Assembly (NCBI RefSeq): GCF_014145675.1
Contig: NZ_JACGZW010000007.1
Coordinates: 186,001 to 250,000, forward strand
Origin: Amycolatopsis dendrobii
GTDB taxonomy: Bacteria > Actinomycetota > Actinomycetes > Mycobacteriales > Pseudonocardiaceae
Length of the DNA stretch: 64,000 nucleotides
Direction of reading: 5' to 3'
Position numbers and translations under genes: made by a program. This document shows, piece after piece, positions 8,525 to 16,163 of this stretch (positions are counted from its first letter, which is position 1; each line of letters starts with the position of its first letter). Under the pieces are notes generated by a model. It was given only the letters and a program-made list of their open reading frames with translations. It searched no databases and was not told the origin of the DNA.

Positions 8525-9361
8525 TCACTCCCACACCACCCCACCCCGTTGTCCCTGTGCCAAACCGGCCGCCGCGGCTGCGGAGCGGGTTTCCGGGTCC
8601 AGCGGGTTCGGACCGATCGCCGCGACCGATGCCTCGTCTGGTTCCAAGACCGCGACCTTCGCGCCTGCCGAGCGCAGATCCGCCACCACCTGACCGAACG
8701 GTCGCTCCGTCGGGAATGCCTCTGCCGCGCCCATCGGGACGACCACTGTCACCTGGGCGAAACCTGTTGCATAGTCGGCATTCGCGGAGGAGCGGACGCC
8801 GCCGTCGACATACCATCCTCCGTTGATCGGCACCGCTGGCCAGACGCCGGGCACTGCGCAGCTTGCCTCCACTGCGGCGACCAGCGAGACACCGGACGAG
8901 CGCTCGAACACCGATGGCTCACCGGTTTCCGCTTCTACCGCAACGATTTTCATCGCACGATCGGGCCAATCGTGGGACGGCAGGCGGGATTCGATCACTG
9001 CGCGCCGCCGCGGTTCCGGGACGGTTTTCGCGGCCAGGGCGTATTCTCCCATCGCCTGGCGGATTTCCGCCGCGGTGCCGCCGTCGGCCAGCACCGCGGC
9101 GAAATCCTCGCCGAACTTTTCCGGGTCGAACTCGGCCGCGATCTCCGCCGCTTGCAAGGACGGGTCGGTTTGCCTCGCGTACAACTGCGGCAGCGGCAGT
9201 CCGCTGCCCAGCTGTGCCGCCACCGCCGCACCCGCTGACGTGCCGATCAGCACGTCGGCATCGGTCACGTCCTGGCCCGCTTCCGCCAGCCCGGTCAGCA
9301 AACCGGTCGCCCACGCGATCCCGGCGACGCCACCGCCGCCCAACACCAAAGCTCGGCTCAT
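8525..9361 (-). CDS. Patatin-like phospholipase (acyl hydrolase)
   Basis: 278 residues from the ATG at 9361, which has AAAGGAG 6 bases upstream; the frame has an in-frame ATG eight codons earlier that would bury this site. The patatin catalytic plan is complete: glycine-rich oxyanion loop LVLGGGGVAG, nucleophile elbow GTSAG (Ser42) and catalytic Asp in YVDGGVRS. Family members are Ser-Asp dyad lipid acyl hydrolases. No signal peptide, so it is cytoplasmic or delivered otherwise. It ends in the C-rich gap holding the 45-base repeats, and stands 30 bases downstream of the XRE regulator stop. Confidence 0.9.
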   Translation of the reverse strand: MSRALVLGGGGVAGIAWATGLLTGLAEAGQDVTDADVLIGTSAGAAVAAQLGSGLPLPQLYARQTDPSLQAAEIAAEFDPEKFGEDFAAVLADGGTAAEIRQAMGEYALAAKTVPEPRRRAVIESRLPSHDWPDRAMKIVAVEAETGEPSVFERSSGVSLVAAVEASCAVPGVWPAVPINGGWYVDGGVRSSANADYATGFAQVTVVVPMGAAEAFPTERPFGQVVADLRSAGAKVAVLEPDEASVAAIGPNPLDPETRSAAAAAGLAQGQRGGVVWE

Positions 9362-9391
9362 GCCGCTCCTTTCACCGGCACCCACTCTGCC

Positions 9392-10213
9392 CTACGGCAC
9401 CGACAACTTCCGAAGCGCCGACTCCAGCAGGGCGTCCGTCTCGGGTTTCGGCAACGACAGCTCCAGCAGCGTTTCCGCTACCTCACGGTATTTCGCGACC
9501 CGCGCAGGACTCGAACTGCTGGCACTTTCCCGCAGCAACCGCTCGTGGACGATCGAGGGCAGGTCCGCGAAATCGAAAATCGTGAACGCCCTGCCCAGAT
9601 CGGGGCGGCGGTCCGCCGGGACCACTCGCACCTCGACCTTGCCTTCCGCCAGCCGCTCGCGCAGATGCCACAGCTGTTCCGCCATCGCTTCCGCGCCACC
9701 GATCTTCTTGTGCAGCGCCGTTTCCCCCAGCACCAACACACACCGCGCGCCCGAATCGAGCACCACTCGCCGCGACAGCCTCTCGGCTACGCGCGCATCC
9801 ACTTCGTCCGCGGCAACGGCCGCAGAACTCGACAGCAGCGCTCGTGCGTACCCGCTCGTCTGCAACAGCTGCGGCACTGCTTCCGGCTCCCAGCCGAACA
9901 CTGCCTCCGCCGTGCGTTCCCACTCCAGGTACGGCTCTTCTCCGCCGCTGTCTATCCAGTCCTGCTCTCGCGCTCCTCGCGCCATCTCCACTATTCGCCT
10001 GCGGTCCGGCCCGATCACCCTGCAGTGCGCCAGGACCGCTCCGATGTCCTCCGGCTTCGGCAGCCGCAGTCCTCGTTCCCAGTTCGTCACGAAACCAGGC
10101 GTCATCCCCAGCAACCGGGCCAACTCTCTTACACCCAGTCTTCTTCTCTCCCGCGCCGCGCGTAACTCCAGGCCCAATGCCCTCGCGCGCGGTGTTGCGT
10201 ACGGTGTGGTCAT
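9392..10213 (-). CDS. XRE-family regulator with DUF5753 domain (Scr1 type)
   Basis: 273 residues. An N-terminal helix-turn-helix at about residues 13-67 (LRAARERRRLGVRELARLLG, then TNWERGLRLP) is followed by a DUF5753 ligand/partner-binding domain (VPQLLQTSGYARALL, VLGETALHKKIGG, VRVVPADRRPDLGR, FDFADLPSIVHERL). Such regulators usually stand beside a small DUF397 gene, and the pairs have been described as toxin-antitoxin-like or developmental regulators in Streptomyces. No DUF397 gene is adjacent here. The ATG start has no evident ribosome binding site and may be leaderless. It may be read with the patatin gene downstream. Confidence 0.9.
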   Translation of the reverse strand: MTTPYATPRARALGLELRAARERRRLGVRELARLLGMTPGFVTNWERGLRLPKPEDIGAVLAHCRVIGPDRRRIVEMARGAREQDWIDSGGEEPYLEWERTAEAVFGWEPEAVPQLLQTSGYARALLSSSAAVAADEVDARVAERLSRRVVLDSGARCVLVLGETALHKKIGGAEAMAEQLWHLRERLAEGKVEVRVVPADRRPDLGRAFTIFDFADLPSIVHERLLRESASSSSPARVAKYREVAETLLELSLPKPETDALLESALRKLSVP

Positions 10214-10247
10214 GGTTGCAGTGTGTCAGGGGGTGCCGACAGTTTTC

Positions 10248-10269
10248 GGGGTTCTCTCCCCAGGACCCC
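10248..10269 (-). terminator. Weak hairpin after purC
   Basis: An 8-pair stem with one G-T wobble (10248-10255 with 10262-10269, 6-base loop) starts 7 bases past the purC stop. It has no T-run on the minus strand, so it is a weak candidate only. Confidence 0.35.
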
Positions 10270-10275
10270 CTCGGG

Positions 10276-11157
10276 CTACAGCCAGTCCTCCAGCGACAAC
10301 CCCGTCATCCTCTCGTACGCCTCCACGTACCTTCCCCTCGTCGCCTCCACCACTTCACTCGGCAACGGCGGCGGCTGTACGTTCGACGCCCTCTCCCAGC
10401 CCGACTCCGGGCCCGTCAGCCAATTGCGCACGTACTGCTTGTCGAACGACGGCTGCACCCTTCCCGGCTCGTACCCCTCCGCCGGCCAGTACCGCGACGA
10501 ATCCGGCGTCAGCACTTCGTCCGCCAGCACCAGCGCGCCCGTCTCGTCCACGCCGAACTCGAACTTCGTGTCCGCCAGCAGGATTCCGCGCTTCGCCGCC
10601 ACTTCCGCGCCACGGCGGTACACCGCGAGCGTCGCCTCGCGTAGCTCCTCCGCGCGCTTCGCACCGATAGTCGCGACCACTGCGTCGAACGAAACGTTCT
10701 CGTCGTGCTCGCCGAACGCCGCCTTCGTCGCGGGCGTGAAGATCGGCGACGGCAGCTTCGATGCCTCCACGAGCCCTTCGGGCAGCTCTACGCCGCACAC
10801 TGCGCCCGTGCGCTGATAGTCCGAGTAACCGGACCCCGTGAGGTACCCGCGCGCGACAGCTTCGACCGGAAGCATGTCGAGACGGCGGACGAGCAGCGCG
10901 CGCCCGCGTACCTCTTCAGGGATGCGCGGGTCGTCGTACGCGACAAGGTGGTTCGGGACCAGGTCCGACAGCTGCTCGAACCAGAACACGCTCATCGCCG
11001 TGAGCACGCGGCCCTTGTCGGGGATGGGCGTGTCCAGGATGAAGTCGTAGGCGGAGATGCGGTCCGAGGTGACCAGCAGCAGGTGGTCGTCCCCGACCGC
11101 GTACAGGTCCCGGACTTTTCCGGCAGCGATCTTCGGGTAATCGGCGAGCGTCGTCAC
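10276..11157 (-). CDS. purC: Phosphoribosylaminoimidazole-succinocarboxamide synthase (SAICAR synthetase)
   Basis: 293 residues covering the whole family length. It catalyses ATP-dependent joining of aspartate to CAIR in de novo purine synthesis. Visible motifs are the N-terminal GKVRDLY lid, TSDRISAYDF, EAVARGYLTGSGY, the catalytic ADTKFEFG and DEVLTPDSSRYW. The start is the ATG at 11157, within 50 bases of the divergent SAM hydrolase gene. It is the most distal of four purine genes on the same strand (purA, purD, purB, purC). A weak hairpin follows the stop. Confidence 0.97.
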   Translation of the reverse strand: MTTLADYPKIAAGKVRDLYAVGDDHLLLVTSDRISAYDFILDTPIPDKGRVLTAMSVFWFEQLSDLVPNHLVAYDDPRIPEEVRGRALLVRRLDMLPVEAVARGYLTGSGYSDYQRTGAVCGVELPEGLVEASKLPSPIFTPATKAAFGEHDENVSFDAVVATIGAKRAEELREATLAVYRRGAEVAAKRGILLADTKFEFGVDETGALVLADEVLTPDSSRYWPAEGYEPGRVQPSFDKQYVRNWLTGPESGWERASNVQPPPLPSEVVEATRGRYVEAYERMTGLSLEDWL

Positions 11158-11204
11158 TGCTGCACCCTAACCCGAGCACCGCTACAGCGAGGATGATGCA
11201 GGTC

Positions 11205-11999
11205 ATGGCCTACCGCTGGATTTCGTTCACCTCCGACTACGGGCTGCACGACGGCTTCGTGGCCGCTTGCCACGGGGTCATCGCCGGCATCGCGCCCGAC
11301 GTACGCGTTCTCGACGTGACTCACCTCGTCCCGCCGCAGCAGGTGCGCTCAGGCGCGGCAGTGCTCGCGCAGACCGTGCCGTCGCTGCCTAAGGCAGTAC
11401 ACCTCGCTGTCGTCGACCCAGGCGTCGGCACTGAGCGCCGCGGCATCGTGGTGGTCGCGACGCACGGCATCCTGGTCGGCCCGGACAACGGCCTGCTCCT
11501 ACCCGCCGCAGAGGCACTAGGCGGCGTGTACGCGGCGTACGTGATCGACGTGCGCACCCCGACGTCCGCGACCTTTCACGGCCGCGACATCTTCGCGCCG
11601 ACCGCCGCGCGGATCGCGATGGGCGCACACCCCGGTTCCTTCGGCCCCGCCATCCGCGACCTGGTGCGACTGCCGGAACCGCTGGTCGCGGCGTTCCCGG
11701 GCAAGCTCGTGTCGGACGTGCTGACGGTCGACCACTTCGGCAACGTCCAGCTCGCCGCCACCCCCGCCGACCTCGAACTGACCGGGTTGACCGGTGCGGT
11801 GACCGTGCACAGCGAGCACGTCGCGGTGCCCGCCACGATCGGCCGGACCTTCGCCGACGTGCCGCGGGGCGCGAACCTCGTCTACACCGACTCGGCGGGC
11901 AAGCTGGCCGTCGCGGTCAACGGCGGTTCGGCGGCTTCGGTGCTGCGGATCGGGCCGACCGAGGAATGCACCATCACCTCGTCGCCGACCGCCAGCTGA
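11205..11999 (+). CDS. SAM hydroxide adenosyltransferase (DUF62 family)
   Basis: 264 residues from the ATG at 11205; two other ATGs at 11193 and 11196 are in frame, and GAGG at 11189-11192 is better spaced for 11205. The family converts S-adenosylmethionine and hydroxide to adenosine and methionine, and is related to fluorinases and chlorinases. The substrate Asp of TSDYGLHDGF (D11), the VDPGVGT loop and the HGRDIFAP motif with the Arg and Asp that position hydroxide are present, with none of the fluorinase-specific insertion visible. The last 118 bases overlap antisense with the MOSC gene. Confidence 0.88.
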   Translation: MAYRWISFTSDYGLHDGFVAACHGVIAGIAPDVRVLDVTHLVPPQQVRSGAAVLAQTVPSLPKAVHLAVVDPGVGTERRGIVVVATHGILVGPDNGLLLPAAEALGGVYAAYVIDVRTPTSATFHGRDIFAPTAARIAMGAHPGSFGPAIRDLVRLPEPLVAAFPGKLVSDVLTVDHFGNVQLAATPADLELTGLTGAVTVHSEHVAVPATIGRTFADVPRGANLVYTDSAGKLAVAVNGGSAASVLRIGPTEECTITSSPTAS

Positions 12000-12769
12000 C
12001 CGGGCCGGGTCACTGCCGCCTTCATGCCGAAGAGGACGCCGCCCGCCGGGTCGCGGTGGTACGCCGCGAGCGAGCGAATCGGCTCCGGGCCGGACCGCTT
12101 GCCGGTTTCCTGATCGACCATCGGCACCGCGCAGCGGACGCACAGCTTCGCGTAGGCGAACTCGGCTCCGCCAGCTTCCATCCGGCGCACCGAATCCTCG
12201 GCGTGCGGTTCCGCCCAGCCGCGGATCACGAGATTGGGCCGGAACCGGTCCATGGGCACGGGTTCGCCGCCGCGCTCGGCGATGCGTTCGTTGAGGTGGT
12301 CCAAAGAGGACTCGGAGATGACGAGGATCGCGTGGCCATCGGCGAACCGCGCGGTGCCAGCGGTCTCACCGCTCGTGACGCGGTCATGCTCCGGGGTGAC
12401 GCCGAGCAACACGGACGGCTGGCCGACCACGGTGGAGAACCACTCAGCGGCGTCGGCGCCCTGGTGGACGCCCTCGCCGGTCCAGGTGAAGGTGGACGCG
12501 GGGTGGCGTTGGCCGTCCTTCTGGACCTCGATGGTCAGGTCTTCGATGCCGGGCGCGGACAGGGCGAGGCGAGCGCCGCCGTCCAGGAGGCGGGGCCGGA
12601 TTGCGGCCATGACCGGGAAGCGGCGCTGGCTTCGGAAGTCGCCGTCGGCCGCGGCGACGATGAACTCGCGGTCGTGCGCGAGACCGGCCGGGGTCACGTC
12701 GGCGGACTGGACGGTCGTGCCGGCACAGCCTTTGACCGGGTAGTACGTGAGCCGCGAGATCGTCCCCAT
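11882..12769 (-). CDS. MOSC-domain molybdenum cofactor-binding protein (YcbX-like)
   Basis: 295 residues from the ATG at 12769; the open frame continues upstream into the region after the ABC operon and is not coding there. A MOSC N-terminal beta-barrel domain (residues 2-118, starting with SRLTYYPVKGCAG) precedes the MOSC sulfur-carrier domain (about 140-265) with RFRPNLVI and the Mo-ligand cysteine region YAKLCVRCAVPMVDQETG (C210, C213). YcbX-like proteins reduce N-hydroxylated compounds or transfer sulfur. The C-terminal 39 codons lie antisense to the SAM hydrolase gene, of which about 30 extend past the MOSC fold. Confidence 0.87.
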   Translation of the reverse strand: MGTISRLTYYPVKGCAGTTVQSADVTPAGLAHDREFIVAAADGDFRSQRRFPVMAAIRPRLLDGGARLALSAPGIEDLTIEVQKDGQRHPASTFTWTGEGVHQGADAAEWFSTVVGQPSVLLGVTPEHDRVTSGETAGTARFADGHAILVISESSLDHLNERIAERGGEPVPMDRFRPNLVIRGWAEPHAEDSVRRMEAGGAEFAYAKLCVRCAVPMVDQETGKRSGPEPIRSLAAYHRDPAGGVLFGMKAAVTRPGQLAVGDEVMVHSSVGPIRSTEAAEPPLTATASLPAESV

Positions 12770-12853
12770 GGGGTTCACGGTACCTGCTCGTCCGAAGGGG
12801 ACCGGGCGCCGCAGCCATCCCGCTGGGGCCGCGTTCCCGCGAAAGTCCGTGCG

Positions 12854-12890
12854 GGGAACCCCGACGGAATCAGATTCCCCCAGGGTTCCC
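12854..12890 (-). terminator. Nested inverted repeat after the ABC operon
   Basis: GGGAACCC at 12854-12861 pairs with GGGTTCCC at 12883-12890, and a smaller GGAAT/ATTCC pair (12866-12870, 12874-12878) lies inside. It begins 58 bases past the ABC ATPase stop and before the MOSC start, so it could end the ABC transcript or be a regulatory site. There is no T-run. Confidence 0.4.
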
Positions 12891-12947
12891 TCGCCGACCT
12901 CGGCATCGCACGCCGGGCCGTCGCCGGGCGTTAGGGCGGTCAGCCGA

Positions 12948-13688
12948 TCACAACACCTGTGACAAAAACTGCTGCAACCGAGGGCTAGCCGGTGCCTCGA
13001 ACACCTGCTCCGGCGTCCCCTGCTCCACGATCCGGCCAGCGTCCATGAACGCGACCTCGTCGGCCACGCTCCGGGCAAACCCCATCTCGTGCGTCACCAC
13101 GATCAACGTGAGACCCCGCGAAGCCAACCCAGCCATCAGGTCCAGGACGCCCTTGACCAACTCCGGGTCCAGCGCACTCGTGGCCTCGTCGAAGAGCATC
13201 ACTTCCGGTTCCATCGCCAGCGCACGAGCGATCGCCACCCGCTGCTGCTGGCCGCCGGACAGCGCAGCCGGGCGGTACGGGGCCTTGTCCGCGAGCCCGA
13301 CTTCCGCCAGGCGCGTCCGGGCGACCTCGGCCGCGTCCTCTTTGGACAGACCGCGCACGCTGCGCAGCGGCAGCACGATGTTGTCCAGCACCGAACGATG
13401 CCCGAAAAGGTTGAAGTGCTGGAAAACCATCCCGACCCGCTGGCGCAGCGCGTCCGGATCCGAGGCGATAACGCTCTCCCCGTCCAGCAGCAAATCACCG
13501 CTGTCGGGCTCCTGCAAGCGGTTCACACAGCGCAGCAAAGTGGACTTGCCGGAACCGGACGGGCCGATCACGCACGTGGTGCTGCCGCTGGGCACCTTCA
13601 GGTTCACCCCGCGCAGCACCTCCAGCGTCCCGAAACGAACGTGGATGTCCTTCAGTTCCACCGAAGAAGAACGAATCGCCGTGCTCAT
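12948..13688 (-). CDS. Polar amino acid ABC transporter ATP-binding protein
   Basis: 246 residues with all ABC ATPase motifs: Walker A GPSGSGKST, Q-loop VFQHFNLFGH, signature LSGGQQQRVAIARAL, Walker B VMLFDEATSALD and the switch His in VVTHEMGFA. The HxNLFGH and MGFARSVAD forms are typical of the GlnQ/HisP polar amino acid branch. It powers import by the adjacent permease. Its ATG overlaps the permease stop by 4 bases (ATGA, 13685-13688), so the two are translationally coupled. It is the last gene of a four-gene operon. Confidence 0.93.
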   Translation of the reverse strand: MSTAIRSSSVELKDIHVRFGTLEVLRGVNLKVPSGSTTCVIGPSGSGKSTLLRCVNRLQEPDSGDLLLDGESVIASDPDALRQRVGMVFQHFNLFGHRSVLDNIVLPLRSVRGLSKEDAAEVARTRLAEVGLADKAPYRPAALSGGQQQRVAIARALAMEPEVMLFDEATSALDPELVKGVLDLMAGLASRGLTLIVVTHEMGFARSVADEVAFMDAGRIVEQGTPEQVFEAPASPRLQQFLSQVL

Positions 13689-14428
13689 ATCGCCGCTCCG
13701 CCCGCGAGCATTTCGTTGTTCTCCGCTGTCACCTTGCGGCCGGTTTGCAGCCGCTTGTCGATGTAGTTCACCAGGTGCGTCAGCGGAACCGTGATCACCA
13801 GGTAGACGGCACCGGCGGCCACCAGCGGCGACAAGTTGCCCGTGTTGGCCGCGAGGTCCTGGCCAATCCTGAACAGTTCTCGTTGCGAGGTAAGGAAACC
13901 GAGGAAGTACACCAGGGTCGAGTCCTTCACCAGCGCGATGAACTGGTTCACCAGCGCGGGCAGCACCCGCCGAACGCCCTGCGGGATCACCACCAGCAGC
14001 ATCGCCTTGGAGTAGCTCATGCCGAGCGCGCGGCTCGCCTCCAGCTGTCCTTTGTCGACGCTCTGGATGCCCGCCCGGAAGATCTCGCCGATGTACGCGG
14101 CGGCGATCAGGCTCAGCGCGGCGATGCCCAGCGGGTACGGGTTGTTGCCCACCACATTGCGGGCGAGCAGGCCGACGCCCTGACCGATCACCAGGATGGT
14201 CAGGATCGCGGGCAGCCCACGGAAAATGTCCGTGTACACCCGCGCCGGCCAGCGCAGCCAGCGTTTCGCGGACAGGCCCATCACCGCGAGCACCATGCCG
14301 AGCAGGGTCCCGATGACAGCCGCCGCCACCGAAAGGATCAGGGTGTTCAGCAGGCCGGTCTTGAGCAGGTCCGGGAAAACCTCCCAGATGTACTGCCAGT
14401 TCAGGAAAGTGTCGAAAAACTGATCCAT
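13685..14428 (-). CDS. Polar amino acid ABC transporter permease
   Basis: 247 residues with about five membrane segments and the HisMQ-type permease signature. The EAA loop that contacts the ATPase is EASRALGMSYSKAMLLVVIP; it is preceded by YIGEIFRAGIQSV, another family hallmark. Only one permease gene is present, so it would form a homodimer, unlike HisQM-type heterodimers. It lies 4 bases after the second binding-protein stop. Substrate specificity is not readable from the permease. Confidence 0.92.
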   Translation of the reverse strand: MDQFFDTFLNWQYIWEVFPDLLKTGLLNTLILSVAAAVIGTLLGMVLAVMGLSAKRWLRWPARVYTDIFRGLPAILTILVIGQGVGLLARNVVGNNPYPLGIAALSLIAAAYIGEIFRAGIQSVDKGQLEASRALGMSYSKAMLLVVIPQGVRRVLPALVNQFIALVKDSTLVYFLGFLTSQRELFRIGQDLAANTGNLSPLVAAGAVYLVITVPLTHLVNYIDKRLQTGRKVTAENNEMLAGGAAI

Positions 14429-14432
14429 CAGG

Positions 14433-15194
14433 CTACTTCGTCTTGAAATCCGCGGGAACCGGAATGCTCGGCTCGAACTGCTGGTGCACCTTCGCCCAGG
14501 TGCCGTCCGCGACGGCCTTCTTGATGCCGTCGTTCAGCTTGCCCAGCAGTTCGGTGTTGCCCTTCCGCACCGCGTATCCGTGCGGGATGCTGGTCGTGAT
14601 CGCCTTCGTGACCTTCAGCTCGGGGTTCTTGGTCGCGTAGTCCTCCGCGGACACCTGGTCGAACACCGCGCCGTCGATCGCCGAGGACTTCAGCGCGCTC
14701 AGCGCCGCCGCGTCGTTCGGGAACCGGACCACCTGCGCTTTCGGCGCGTTCGCGGCGAGCCAGGTGTCTGACACCGTGCCCTGCACCACGCCGATCCGCT
14801 TGCCGGTCAACGAGTTCTCGTCACTGATGCCCGCGCTCGCCTTCGCTTCGATGCCGAGCGACTGGTAGTTGTACGGATCGCTGAACGCCACCGTCTTCTT
14901 GCGCTCGTCGGTCTGCGCGATCGCCGAGCTGCCGATGTCGAACCGGCCGTTCGCGACGCTGCCGAGCAGTGCCGAGAAATCGGTCGCCACGAATTCCAGC
15001 TTCAGGCCCTCTTTCGCGGCGATATCCTTCAGCAACGCGTTGTCGAAGCCGGTGAATTCGCCGTTTTCCTGGTACGCGTTGGGCCGGGAATCGCTCAGCG
15101 TCCCGACTCGCAGGGTCTCGCCCGCGTCGCCACCGCACGCGGTGAGACCGGCGACCAGTGCCGCCGCGAAGGCGGTGACGATCAGTTTCTTCAT
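14433..15194 (-). CDS. Amino acid ABC transporter substrate-binding lipoprotein (copy 2)
   Basis: About 253 residues from the ATG at 15194, seven codons inside the longest frame, chosen because MKKLIVTAFAAALVAGLTAC is a standard lipoprotein signal peptide ending in the lipobox LTAC. The mature part is a periplasmic binding protein type 2 fold (GETLRVGTLSDSRP, GEFTGFDNALLKDIA, GRFDIGSSAIAQTDERKKTVAFSD, KRIGVVQGTVSD). It is clearly paralogous to the upstream gene and follows it by 20 bases. It is anchored outside the membrane and delivers substrate to the single permease. Confidence 0.92.
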   Translation of the reverse strand: MKKLIVTAFAAALVAGLTACGGDAGETLRVGTLSDSRPNAYQENGEFTGFDNALLKDIAAKEGLKLEFVATDFSALLGSVANGRFDIGSSAIAQTDERKKTVAFSDPYNYQSLGIEAKASAGISDENSLTGKRIGVVQGTVSDTWLAANAPKAQVVRFPNDAAALSALKSSAIDGAVFDQVSAEDYATKNPELKVTKAITTSIPHGYAVRKGNTELLGKLNDGIKKAVADGTWAKVHQQFEPSIPVPADFKTK

Positions 15195-15214
15195 GCCACC
15201 AGTGTGCCTGGGCA

Positions 15215-16018
15215 TCAGGAGTTCGCCACCGGGAGGCCGGGGCCGCCCTTCTCCAGCTCCTTCGCGACCGGCGCCTCCTTGAAGAACTGCGCGTGCAGCC
15301 GGGCCGCGGTGCCGTCGGCGATCGCCTTGGCCAGTCCGTCGTTGATCTTCTTCAGCAGCTCGGGGTTCGACTTGGCGACCGCGAAAGCCGACGGGGTGTC
15401 CTTGTCCGCGACGGTGTAGCCGAATTCGAGCGGAATCGTCGGGTTCTGGTCGATGTACTTCTGGCCGATGTCCTTGGGCACGACCCAGCCGTCGAGACCG
15501 CCGGTCTTCAGCTGCGCGAAACCGGCGTTGTAGTCCGGGAACCGGACAACCTGCGCACCGGCGAGCTTGCCGGCGAACTCGTCCTGCACCGAACCCTGCA
15601 CGACGCCGACCCGCTTGCCCGCGAAGGAGTTAGCGGCGGGCAGCGCGGCGCCCTTCTTGCTGACGACGGTCGTGTAGCTGGTGTCGTAGCCGTTGCTGAA
15701 CGCCACGGTCTTCTTGCGCGCGGCGGTCGCGGAGATCGTTGAGCTGCCGATGTCGAGCTGACCGCCGGCCACCTTCGCGAGCAGGCTGGAGAACTCGGTG
15801 CCGACGAAGTCGACCTTGAAGCCCTCGCGCTTGGCGATGTCCCGCAGCAGTTCGTTGTCGTACCCGGTGAACTGGCCGTTTTCGAGGTAGATGCTGGGCG
15901 GGGCGTCGGTGAGGGTGCCGACGCGCAGGGTCTCCCCGGAAGCGTCCGAGGATCCGCACGCCGTAAGGCCCGCGGTGGCGGCGACTACGACGGCGAGCGT
16001 GCTGAGGATCTTTCTCAT
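15215..16018 (-). CDS. Amino acid ABC transporter substrate-binding lipoprotein (copy 1)
   Basis: 267 residues, first gene of the ABC operon. The signal peptide ends in the lipobox LTAC, with the lipidated Cys at position 21. The binding domain parallels the next gene (ETLRVGTLTDAPP, GQFTGYDNELLRDIA, LDIGSSTISATAARKKTVAFS, KRVGVVQGSVQDE), but the ligand-pocket region in the second lobe differs strongly. The two genes therefore look like a tandem duplication that has diverged in specificity. AGGAAG stands 7 bases before the ATG. Glutamine, glutamate or another polar amino acid is plausible but not shown. Confidence 0.92.
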   Translation of the reverse strand: MRKILSTLAVVVAATAGLTACGSSDASGETLRVGTLTDAPPSIYLENGQFTGYDNELLRDIAKREGFKVDFVGTEFSSLLAKVAGGQLDIGSSTISATAARKKTVAFSNGYDTSYTTVVSKKGAALPAANSFAGKRVGVVQGSVQDEFAGKLAGAQVVRFPDYNAGFAQLKTGGLDGWVVPKDIGQKYIDQNPTIPLEFGYTVADKDTPSAFAVAKSNPELLKKINDGLAKAIADGTAARLHAQFFKEAPVAKELEKGGPGLPVANS

Positions 16019-16052
16019 GACTTCTTCCTGAATATCCGGCGTGCGCAGACAA

Positions 16053-16088
16053 GAAGCGCCAGGCCGCGGGGTGGCGGCCTGGCGCTTC
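16053..16088 (-). terminator. Perfect 15-pair hairpin downstream of purB
   Basis: The arms 16053-16067 and 16074-16088 are perfect reverse complements with a 6-base loop. The hairpin lies 76 bases past the purB stop and 35 bases before the ABC operon start, with a short T-containing tail on the minus strand. A rho-independent terminator for purB is the simplest reading; attenuation of the ABC operon is possible. Confidence 0.75.
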
Positions 16089-16163
16089 CGGGTTCGGCAC
16101 GAAGACTAAAAGCTTCGCCCGATCGAGTAATGCCGTCTCAGCACGTGGACGACGTGCGCGCAC

